DNA from: Nitrospirota bacterium
Lineage (GTDB): Bacteria; Nitrospirota; UBA9217
Direction of reading: 5' to 3'
DNA length: 23,948 nucleotides
NCBI GenBank assembly: GCA_013334545.1
Contig: JAAXXJ010000014.1
Location: 1-23,948, forward strand
How positions within the stretch are numbered: position 1 is the first letter of the stretch; each line of letters begins with the position of its first letter. Positions 14,196-20,003 of this stretch are shown here, piece after piece. The notes beneath the pieces are model-generated. The model was not told the origin of the DNA. It did no database searches and worked only from the letters and a program-made list of their open reading frames with translations. Both the position numbers and the translations under genes were made by a program.

Positions 14196-15164
14196 ATGAC
14201 CCCTCACGCACTCAACCCATCGGACCGCGTCCTGATCGTCGGCGCCACCGGCTTTGTCGGCAGGCGGCTCATCCCGGAGCTGGTGAAAAAGAACGTCAAG
14301 CTGAGGCTGCTCGTGCGCGACCTGGCCAGGGCAGCACCGCTCCTTGTCAAGGGTGCGGACATCGAGGTCGTGCAGGGCGACCTGGTCGCCAATGCCGGGC
14401 TTGCCGAAGCCCTGCGCGGCATCCACACAGTCTATTACCTCGTCCACTCCATGGGCGGGAAGACGCTGTTCAAGAACGAGGAGTACGCCGAGAAGGACCG
14501 GCAAGCTGCGAAGAACTTCATGGCCGCGGCCGACGCCTCCAGCCTGCAGCGTGTCATCTACCTGGGCGGCCTCGGCGAGACGGGCGACGACCTGTCGGAG
14601 CACCTCCGGAGCCGCGCCGAGATCGCAAAGATACTTTCGTCGGGGAAGCCTTCGGCCACGGTCCTGCGCTCGGCGGTGATCATCGGTGCTGGCGGCGCGT
14701 CCTATGAAATGCTGCGCTACCTTGTCGAGCGCCTGCCCATTATGATCACGCCGAAGTGGGTCGAGACGCGCATCCAGCCCATCGCCATCCAGGACGTGCT
14801 CGCCTACCTCGTAGGCTGCCTGCTAACACCGGAGACAGCCGGGCAGGAGTTCGACATCGGAGGTGATGAGATATTCACCTATGTGGAGATGATGCAAAAG
14901 TATGCCGAGGTCCGGGGCCTGGCGAAGCGCTTCATCATCCGCGTGCCCGTACTGACGCCGATGCTCTCGGCCTACTGGGTTGACCTCGTGACGCCGATCC
15001 CCTCGGGCATCGCCCATCCGCTCATCGAGGGGCTCCGGAACGAGGTCGTCTGCAAGGACAACCGCATCGACCAGTATGTGCACATCACCAAGACGTCCTT
15101 CAAGGACTCGGTCCTGACCGCCTTCTCTGAGGAGACCGACGGACCGGGCGTCACGGGGTTCTGA
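14196..15164 (+). CDS. Atypical short-chain dehydrogenase / NmrA-YbjT-like NAD(P)-binding protein
   Basis: A 322-residue protein. The N-terminal Rossmann fold has RVLIVGATGFVGRRLIPELV (GATGFVG cofactor loop), VRDLARAAPLLVKGADIEVV, and HTVYYLVHSMGGKTLFKNEE, then VIYLGGLGETGDDLSEHLRS and TVLRSAVIIGAGGASYEMLR. This is the pattern of atypical SDRs related to NmrA and YbjT. The usual catalytic YxxxK is not evident, so it may be an NAD(P)-binding regulator or a divergent reductase. The C-terminal 100 residues (IQPIAIQDVLAYLVGCLLTP and beyond) form the substrate side. Similar proteins recur in photolyase and Cfa-type stress clusters. It is transcribed divergently from the DUF1295 gene from a strong promoter with a short leader. 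No clear Shine-Dalgarno is present. Confidence 0.87.
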   Translation: MTPHALNPSDRVLIVGATGFVGRRLIPELVKKNVKLRLLVRDLARAAPLLVKGADIEVVQGDLVANAGLAEALRGIHTVYYLVHSMGGKTLFKNEEYAEKDRQAAKNFMAAADASSLQRVIYLGGLGETGDDLSEHLRSRAEIAKILSSGKPSATVLRSAVIIGAGGASYEMLRYLVERLPIMITPKWVETRIQPIAIQDVLAYLVGCLLTPETAGQEFDIGGDEIFTYVEMMQKYAEVRGLAKRFIIRVPVLTPMLSAYWVDLVTPIPSGIAHPLIEGLRNEVVCKDNRIDQYVHITKTSFKDSVLTAFSEETDGPGVTGF

Positions 15165-15194
15165 ATTCGGTCCCGTCGGAAGATAGAAAGACCG

Positions 15195-15352
15195 TACCAC
15201 GGATGAGATAAGTTCATGATCGTTGGCACGGATGCACATCACAATAACAGCGGACAAGACCAGAGCAGGTATCCCGTTATCGTCGCGAAGTTCGTTCTGG
15301 GATTAATCCGCCGCTATCCGATCCCTATCCGTTTTGATCCGTGTCTAAAGGT
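15195..15352. repeat. Intergenic repeat with ACGGATG units and inverted ATCCG units
   Basis: The 200-bp gap between the SDR and SRPBCC genes has left units CCACGGATGA (about 15197-15206) and GGCACGGATG (15225-15234). A right block, 15303-15352, holds repeated ATCCG (AATCCG, TATCCG, TATCCG, GATCCGTGT), the complement of the left unit. Unit size and spacing are irregular. It ends about 12 bp before the SRPBCC start, so it lies in that gene's leader. Confidence 0.65.
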
Positions 15353-15364
15353 TTGAGGATATCA

Positions 15365-15790
15365 ATGGTCATCGAAGAGTCCGTACTGATCAACGCCGAG
15401 CTCAAGAAAATCTGGAAGACCTTCACCGACCTCACCTGCTGGGCGGACTGGAACACCGTGGCCGGCAAGGTGGCTTCCGATTCCGGCCGTATCGAGGAGG
15501 GCGAGCGCTTCACCTTCTGCCTTCGCCCGTTCTCCGTGCCGATCGTCATTGAGCCGAAGATCGAGGATGTCGTCCCCCGCGAGAAGGTCGTCTGGACCGG
15601 CACCAAGTTCGGGATCTTCTCCCGCCACGAGTTCCTGTTCCAGCAGGTCGCCAACGGCGTGCTCGTCACGAGTCGTGAGACCTTCCGCGGCCTCCCGCTC
15701 CTCTTCGGCGGCGTCACCTTCCCCGAGAGCATGGTGCGGGAGCTGACCGTGGGGATGCTGAAGGACTTAAAGAAGGCGGCAGAGCAGTGA
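15365..15790 (+). CDS. SRPBCC (START-like / polyketide-cyclase-type) domain protein
   Basis: A 141-residue protein with the helix-grip fold signature: VIEESVLINAELKKIWKTFT at the start (the I.A....W..FTD pattern), LTCWADWNTVAGKVASDSGR, IEEGERFTFCLR, VVPREKVVWTG, FSRHEFLFQQVANGVLVTS and a C-terminal helix with MVRELTVGMLKDLKKAAEQ. Such domains bind hydrophobic ligands, and many are single-domain proteins of unknown substrate. I chose ATG 15365 because GAGG lies six bases before it. An upstream GTG at 15341 has no ribosome site and lies in the repeat. It sits downstream of the SDR gene, with a repeat-filled gap. A lipid or tetrapyrrole ligand would suit the cluster but is not shown. Confidence 0.85.
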   Translation: MVIEESVLINAELKKIWKTFTDLTCWADWNTVAGKVASDSGRIEEGERFTFCLRPFSVPIVIEPKIEDVVPREKVVWTGTKFGIFSRHEFLFQQVANGVLVTSRETFRGLPLLFGGVTFPESMVRELTVGMLKDLKKAAEQ

Positions 15791-15841
15791 AAACCGACAC
15801 GGTGACGCATGGACAGGGAGACGCGGGGAACAGGCAATATG

Positions 15842-15910
15842 AACACGAATAGCACGAATGGACGAATTTCACGAATACTGCAATCGTAATATTCGTGGCA
15901 TTCGTGATAA
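15842..15910. repeat. Intergenic repeat with CACGAAT units and inverted ATTCGTG units
   Basis: Three CACGAAT copies (ACACGAATAG, GCACGAATGG, TCACGAATAC) are followed by two inverted ATTCGTG copies. CACGAATA and TATTCGTG form an 8-bp perfect inverted repeat around a loop of about 12 bp. Immediately before it, 15793-15832 contains GACACGGTGACGC and GGGAGACGCGGGG, another degenerate repeat type. The stem could act as a weak terminator or processing site between SRPBCC and DUF523. Confidence 0.65.
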
Positions 15911-15979
15911 GTCTGTTCCTCTTATATCTATTTTGCTCCATTCATTTTTTGCTGTTTTTCAGTTAGAACAACATCCATC

Positions 15980-16927
15980 ATGAACAAGATCACCCTCGGC
16001 ATCAGCTCCTGCCTCCTCGGCAACAACGTCCGCTACGACGGCGGCCACAAGCTCGACCACTTCCTTGTAGATACGCTCGGGCAATACGTGGACTGGATTC
16101 CGGTCTGCCCGGAAGCTGCCTGCGGGCTCGGCATTCCACGCGAGTCCATGCGACTCGTCGGCGACCCTGAGGACCCCCGGTTGGTCACGGTCCGGACCGG
16201 CAAGGACCATACGGCAAGGATGAAGCGGTGGGCTAAGGAGAGGACGGCTGAGCTAGCTCATGAAGGTCTCTGCGGCTTCGTGTTCAAGGCACGCTCGCCC
16301 AGCTCCGGCATGCGGGGCGTCAAGATATATAATGAGGCCGGGATCCCCTACGCAACTGGCTCGGGGATCTTCGCCCACGCTTTCATGAAGCGTTTTCCCC
16401 TTCTCCCGGTCGAAGATGAGGGCCGGATGCACGACCCGGGAATTCGCGAGAACTTCATCGAGCGGGTCTTCGTATACCAAAGATGGCAGGAGTATATAAG
16501 GAAGGATGGCTCACTCGGTGGTTTAGTCGCGTTCCACACGGACCACAAGTACCTGATCATGGCGCACAGCCAGAAGCATTACAGCCTGCTTGGCAAGATG
16601 GTAGCCGCCGGGAAGAGCGCACGGAGTGACAAGCTTCGTGCGGACTATCTGGAAACGCTGATGGAAGGGCTGCAGCTCCTCGCCACGCCGAAGAAGAACA
16701 CCAACGTGCTGCAGCACATGGCGGGATATTTCAAGGAACAGCTCTCGGCTGAGGAAAAGAGGGAGCTTCTGGAAGTGATCACGAGCTATCACGACGGCCT
16801 GGTGCCGCTCATCGTCCCGGTCACCCTGCTGCGCCACTATGTGCGGAAATACCAGGAAGATTATCTCGCCCGGCAGTTCTACCTGAACCCCCATCCCCTG
16901 GAGCTCATGCTCCGGAACCACGTGTAG
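15980..16927 (+). CDS. DUF523-DUF1722 two-domain protein (TudS-like plus YbgA-like)
   Basis: A 315-residue fusion. The DUF523 half (1-140) has SSCLLGNNVRYDGGHK, VCPEAACGLGIPRESMRLVG and CGFVFKARSPSSGMRGVKIY. DUF523 includes TudS, a [4Fe-4S] thiouracil desulfidase. Cysteines 11, 43, 48 and 98 are candidates for cluster binding here. The position that is Cys in many SPSCG motifs is Ser109. The DUF1722 half (about 180-315) has GLVAFHTDHKYLIMAHSQKH, TNVLQHMAGYFK, LRHYVRKYQEDYLARQFYLN and PHPLELMLRNHV. The DUF1722 protein YbgA precedes phr in E. coli, and a photolyase gene lies just 0.7 kb away here, convergent. It may deal with damaged or thiolated bases, but that is inferred. No clear Shine-Dalgarno precedes the ATG. 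Confidence 0.92.
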   Translation: MNKITLGISSCLLGNNVRYDGGHKLDHFLVDTLGQYVDWIPVCPEAACGLGIPRESMRLVGDPEDPRLVTVRTGKDHTARMKRWAKERTAELAHEGLCGFVFKARSPSSGMRGVKIYNEAGIPYATGSGIFAHAFMKRFPLLPVEDEGRMHDPGIRENFIERVFVYQRWQEYIRKDGSLGGLVAFHTDHKYLIMAHSQKHYSLLGKMVAAGKSARSDKLRADYLETLMEGLQLLATPKKNTNVLQHMAGYFKEQLSAEEKRELLEVITSYHDGLVPLIVPVTLLRHYVRKYQEDYLARQFYLNPHPLELMLRNHV

Positions 16928-16991
16928 AAGTTCAGTATTAGGCATTCCACGTTAACTCTGCGTTGATTATCGTGCGTCGCCGTTCTTATCA

Positions 16992-17585
16992 TCACCGCGT
17001 CCGTTTCGTAGTCTTCCACTCCGTCTTTTCCTGGAACTTGCCTACATGCACGCACCGGCTGATCGTCACGCGTATCAGGGCGGTCGTCGGTGCAGCGATG
17101 AACGGTTCCAGCTCCTTGTGCTTGCTCGCCAGGAGCGTTGCAAGCTCCGCCCATTGAGGCCCTTCCTTGATCTCTTTCGCCCTGCCGAAGATGGTCATTG
17201 CCTCGGCCTTGAGATAGTCCCGCCTGTTGTTCTCCCGCGTATCGATCAGGAGCGAGACCTTGCTGTCCTTCCTCATGTTCCGGTACTTTGCCGTGGATGT
17301 TGGCGTCGCGAACACGACGCCCTTGCTGTCGTTCGTCAGCACGAACGCAATGAGGCTCACCAGGGGGCCGGTCCTGCCTGTCGTCGCCAACACCGCGTGG
17401 CGCTGTGTCCGGTCCAGCCGCTTGAGCCGGGCAAGGACATCTGCGTTCCCTTTGCTCGTTCTTACCGGGATAGGTCCGCCTCTGGACATGGCTTTTCGCT
17501 TCATTGTCCCGATACGTTTGCCGTTGTTGAAGCTCCCTGCGGCAAGCTGCAGGGGATCTTCGACCCTCACGGTAGTATTGTTCAT
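16992..17585 (-). CDS. PPOX-class pyridoxamine-phosphate-oxidase-like flavoprotein
   Basis: A 197-residue protein. The split-barrel core begins near residue 45 (ADVLARLKRLDRTQRHAVLA) and continues TTGRTGPLVSLIAFVLTND, KYRNMRKDSKVSLLIDTREN and LKAEAMTIFGRAKEIKEG. The N..R.S.L.....N pattern contacts the flavin phosphate in PPOX proteins. It probably binds FMN or F420 and acts as a reductase or heme-handling protein. The basic first 45 residues lack similarity, so the true start may be an internal ATG (codon 28 or 33). None of the candidates has a strong ribosome site. It follows the photolyase gene by 55 bp on the same strand, so the pair is probably one transcript. It converges with the DUF523-DUF1722 gene. 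Confidence 0.8.
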   Translation of the reverse strand: MNNTTVRVEDPLQLAAGSFNNGKRIGTMKRKAMSRGGPIPVRTSKGNADVLARLKRLDRTQRHAVLATTGRTGPLVSLIAFVLTNDSKGVVFATPTSTAKYRNMRKDSKVSLLIDTRENNRRDYLKAEAMTIFGRAKEIKEGPQWAELATLLASKHKELEPFIAAPTTALIRVTISRCVHVGKFQEKTEWKTTKRTR

Positions 17586-17604
17586 TCTAATCGCTCGCTA
17601 ACCC

Positions 17605-17618
17605 CGCAGCAAGCTGCG
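17605..17618 (-). other. Hairpin between photolyase and PPOX genes
   Basis: The minus strand reads CGCAGC-TT-GCTGCG, a perfect 6-bp stem, in the 55-bp spacer. It has no T-run, so it is not a typical terminator. It may be a transcript-processing or stability element. Confidence 0.35.
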
Positions 17619-17640
17619 CGGAATGCGCTCGCTCCTGGAT

Positions 17641-19017
17641 TCATTTCAATCCCTTCACGTAGGTGATATAGGCTTTCACGTCGAACTTCGATTTGCATCC
17701 GTTGTAGCTCATGTACCTGACCATGCCGAAGACCTTGCGTTCGCCCCAGGGCCGGTCGTGCACGCCGCCGATGCTCCAGGCGATGCCGGCATAGCCGTTC
17801 GGATCACGTCCATCAAGCTCGTATTTGTCGTTCAGATAGATCGCGGTCTTCATTGCTTCCGTAGGCGATCGACTCCACTCGAGGATCTTCTTTGCCCAGT
17901 ACATCCGGAGATAGCCGTGCATCTTGCCCCGCTTCACCATCTCGAGCTGGGCGGCATTCCAGAGGTCGTCGTGGGTCCGCGCCTCTTCGAACTCCTTCAG
18001 CGTATATACATGTTCGCGCTTGTCCTCCAGGTGCTGCGCGAGCGTCTTCTGTGCCCAGGCCGGGAAACCCTTCGGACCATCATAGTCGGGAGCATAAAAA
18101 CAGAAATTGTCCGATAGCTCCCGGCGGACAATGAGCTCCTCGAGAAACGCCTCCCGTGATGTCTCGCGCACCTCGGCACGCAGCACCTCCAGCGCGACGC
18201 GTTGGGCGGAAAGCTGGCCGAAATGGAGGTAGGGGGACAGGTTGGACTGTCCGCCCCGGTTCGGATCGTTGCGGTCCTCTTTGTATGGGTCCAGTTTCGC
18301 GGCAATGAACCGCTTGAGCGTCCGTAGCGCGGCCCGCTCTCCGGGTATGATCCAGTTCATCTCACCTGCTGTGATGTCGAGCATGCGTCTTCGGTGGACC
18401 GTGCTCCAGTCTGTTTTGATGGTGCGCCCCGGCCAGCGGTGCGGATGTTTTCTGATGCGCGGGAGGTCGGTGAGATAGGAAGAAAGAAGTCTCTGCAACT
18501 GGGAACGAAGGGTGTATGCTCCGTATTCCCTTTTCGGCGACGCAATCCAGCAGGGAACGATATTGTGTGCGTCGACCTCGTGGAACGGGATGCGAATGGC
18601 GCGGGCCACAGAGTTCTTCCATGCGCGCTTGACCTTCAAAGGATCGAAGTCGGCTACGAGAAGACCTGCGTTGTTCTTGTTCAGGAACGCCGGCAGCACC
18701 GTACTTGGCTCCCCGGTGAGAAGGAAGAACGGGATGCCCTTCGCTGCGAGACCGCGCTCCACCTCCTCCAGTCCCCGCAGCATGAACGCATACTGGCGGG
18801 CCGTTGCACCAAGGAACTTCGGCGCCAGGCAGAAGACCACGGCGAGCGGGGCACGGTGACGCAACGCCAGGTCCTGAGCGTGGAGGAGCGCCCAATTGTC
18901 GCGGACCCGCTGGTCCCTGCTCATCCAGTAGACCACGGGGCCGGCAGGCCGATCGCCAGGCCGGAGGATGCGAACGCGTGAAGGATCAACGAGGCTGGAG
19001 ACGGCAAGAGGATTCAC
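17641..19017 (-). CDS. phr: Class II CPD photolyase (deoxyribodipyrimidine photolyase)
   Basis: A 458-residue enzyme that splits UV-induced cyclobutane pyrimidine dimers using light and reduced FAD. Class II signatures: VVYWMSRDQRVRDNWALLHA (28-47) in the antenna domain; SNLSPYLHFGQLS (258-270) and EELIVRRELSDNFCFY (293-308) in the FAD domain; LWNAAQLEMVKRGKMHGYLR then MYWAKKILEW (352-381), where W374 and W381 are positioned like the class II electron-transfer tryptophans; and LDGRDPNGYAGIAWSIGGVH (401-420) then DRPW. Length is normal for the class. The start is GTG 19017, as no in-frame ATG lies near the homology start. A TTGCTT-N17-TACAAT promoter ends six bases before this GTG, so the mRNA may be leaderless. 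It belongs to the light/oxidative-damage theme of the cluster. Confidence 0.95.
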   Translation of the reverse strand: MNPLAVSSLVDPSRVRILRPGDRPAGPVVYWMSRDQRVRDNWALLHAQDLALRHRAPLAVVFCLAPKFLGATARQYAFMLRGLEEVERGLAAKGIPFFLLTGEPSTVLPAFLNKNNAGLLVADFDPLKVKRAWKNSVARAIRIPFHEVDAHNIVPCWIASPKREYGAYTLRSQLQRLLSSYLTDLPRIRKHPHRWPGRTIKTDWSTVHRRRMLDITAGEMNWIIPGERAALRTLKRFIAAKLDPYKEDRNDPNRGGQSNLSPYLHFGQLSAQRVALEVLRAEVRETSREAFLEELIVRRELSDNFCFYAPDYDGPKGFPAWAQKTLAQHLEDKREHVYTLKEFEEARTHDDLWNAAQLEMVKRGKMHGYLRMYWAKKILEWSRSPTEAMKTAIYLNDKYELDGRDPNGYAGIAWSIGGVHDRPWGERKVFGMVRYMSYNGCKSKFDVKAYITYVKGLK

Positions 19018-19023
19018 GGTGAC

Positions 19024-19052
19024 ATTGTAGCCTATGGGCCGAGGGGAAGCAA
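19024..19052 (-). promoter_or_regulatory. Candidate promoter of the photolyase gene
   Basis: On the minus strand TTGCTT (19047-19052), 17 bp, then TACAAT (19024-19029). Only GTCACC separates the -10 from the GTG start, which predicts a transcript beginning at or within a base or two of the start codon. The -35 is a weak match and the -10 is five of six. Confidence 0.5.
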
Positions 19053-19102
19053 TGCCGTAATCCGGGCTGGCAGGAGGAAGATGATCTTAAAAGACATTTG
19101 AT

Positions 19103-19237
19103 AAGGACCAAATCGGATGGAAGTCGGATAACGGCGGATCTTTTATCTGCAGTCAGTTAACATGGCAAGTGATCTTGTTGCTTTGGACTTTATCCGTTTT
19201 TATCAGGGTGTTAATCCGACTATTCCGTGTCCAGACG
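19103..19237. repeat. Intergenic repeat with CGGAT units and inverted ATCCG units
   Basis: The left block, 19103-19140, contains AATCGGATGG, AGTCGGATAA and GGCGGATC. The right block, 19188-19237, contains TATCCG, TTATCAGG, AATCCG and TTCCGTGTCC. It is the same layout as the 15195-15352 element: direct units on the left, complementary units on the right. It occupies most of the 357-bp region between the photolyase promoter and the MshEN gene terminator, and no gene is evident there. Confidence 0.65.
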
Positions 19238-19283
19238 CTTTTTTGAAGGATAATGACATTTTGGGGCCAGGCATGGACAAATA

Positions 19284-19334
19284 AAAGCGGAGCGCATCAG
19301 CGCCTCTCTGGGTCGCTGTCATATGCTCCGCTTT
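19284..19334 (-). terminator. Rho-independent-type terminator of the MshEN-like gene
   Basis: On the minus strand AAAGCGGAGC (19334-19325) pairs perfectly with GCTCCGCTTT (19293-19284), followed by TATTTG. An inner AGCG/CGCT stem shortens the loop. A second perfect hairpin, GCCGTGC-GCGT-GCACGGC at 19357-19340, lies between it and the stop codon. The plus-strand side also ends in GCTTTCTTT, so it could work in both directions. Confidence 0.75.
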
Positions 19335-19374
19335 CTTTAGCCGTGCACGCGCACGGCCCAAGCCGCGCGGCAGG

Positions 19375-19611
19375 TCACCGCCCGGTCAATTTCTTCTGAA
19401 TGTTCAACACCCGTTCGAGCTCCCCGGGTTCCACGGCACCGATGCGTACGAGGATCTCTCCGATGAGCCCCTTGCCATGCTTCTGGTGCTCCAGGGCGAA
19501 ATCGAGGTCCTGCGGAACGATGTATTCTTCCGCCACCAGCAATGAACCGATCGGTGGGACCACGGATGGGTTCGACATGTTGTCCTTGTTGTCCTTGCTC
19601 TGGGCTGACAT
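19375..19611 (-). CDS. Small stand-alone MshEN / T2SS GspE N-terminal-like protein
   Basis: A 78-residue protein. After a polar, probably disordered N-terminus (MSAQSKDNKDNMSNP) it consists of two tandem copies of the MshEN motif. Copy 1, residues 21-43, begins IGSLLVAEEYIVPQDLDFAL. Copy 2, residues 50-72, begins IGEILVRIGAVEPGELERVL. In type II secretion and pilus ATPases the RLGxxL...L..Q repeats bind c-di-GMP. Here the Arg of both RLG motifs is replaced (P-I-G and L-I-G), so nucleotide binding may be lost or altered. There is no ATPase domain, and it is a complete small gene. I chose ATG 19611 because GGAGG lies eight bases before it, rather than an upstream ATG at 19659. It has its own consensus promoter and terminator, so it is monocistronic. 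Its role may be as an adaptor or c-di-GMP-related regulator, by inference. Confidence 0.78.
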   Translation of the reverse strand: MSAQSKDNKDNMSNPSVVPPIGSLLVAEEYIVPQDLDFALEHQKHGKGLIGEILVRIGAVEPGELERVLNIQKKLTGR

Positions 19612-19632
19612 ATTGTATCCCTCCCTTGCGTC

Positions 19633-19647
19633 CCCGGACGAGCCGGG
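19633..19647 (-). other. Small hairpin in the 5' leader of the MshEN-like gene
   Basis: CCCGG-CTCGT-CCGGG on the minus strand forms a 5-bp GC stem about 22 bp before the ATG and 10-15 bp before the Shine-Dalgarno. It could stabilise the leader or adjust ribosome access. No known riboswitch pattern is recognisable. Confidence 0.35.
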
Positions 19648-19678
19648 AAATGGAACCAATTAAATATGTACTGCCAAT

Positions 19679-19707
19679 ATTATATTGTTTTTCGCTTGGT
19701 TTGTCAA
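19679..19707 (-). promoter_or_regulatory. Perfect-consensus sigma70 promoter with overlapping palindrome
   Basis: On the minus strand TTGACA (19707-19702), exactly 17 bp, then TATAAT (19684-19679), a full match to the sigma70 consensus. The surrounding sequence is AT-rich, unlike the rest of the window. GCTTG-N6-CAAGC (19694-19709) is a palindrome covering the -35 and could be a repressor operator. Transcription would start near 19672, leaving a leader of about 60 nt before the MshEN-like gene. Confidence 0.85.
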
Positions 19708-19709
19708 GC

Positions 19710-20003
19710 AAATTCTGTCTTATCAAAATATAATAGTATTCTAGCCAGGACCATAGCATCAGCTTGCGGAAAACAGCATTAACATATTGATTTATAAATG
19801 TTTTTTATTCGTGTTGTGGAAAACTGGTGGGAAAACGGTGGGCCATCATTTCTCTTGCTGTTCCGTCATGGTTCTTTTCTCCTTTTTCGGGGTGTCTTCG
19901 CGCTCGTCCTTCTTCTTCTCAGTATCATGCCTTCTTCTCCTGCTCGTCTGCCTTGCGCTTCTTCTTTATTTCACCGTAAGAACTTCGCGATGCCGTATAT
20001 ACC
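19710..20003. other. Intergenic region without a recognisable gene
   Basis: This stretch separates the activase gene stop from the MshEN promoter. Positions 19848-19980 are strongly purine-rich on the minus strand (many GAAGAAG and AAGGAG runs). They would encode Lys/Glu-rich peptides in two frames, but neither frame has a supported start. 19810-19840 has two GTTTTCC copies 12 bp apart. I see no terminator hairpin after the activase gene. Confidence 0.5.

Noticed and set aside
13162..19237. Repeat blocks as possible CRISPR arrays
   Set aside because: Units are 7-12 bp, degenerate and without regular unique spacers, and there are no cas genes.
19812..19822. TTTTCCACA on the minus strand resembling a DnaA box
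   Set aside because: A single copy with a mismatch, with no cluster of boxes, dnaA/dnaN or AT-rich unwinding region, does not indicate an origin.
19846..19869. Seven-codon MTEQQEK frame with a good AAGGAG upstream
   Set aside because: It is too short, has no promoter or attenuator structure, and is more simply the end of the purine-rich tract.
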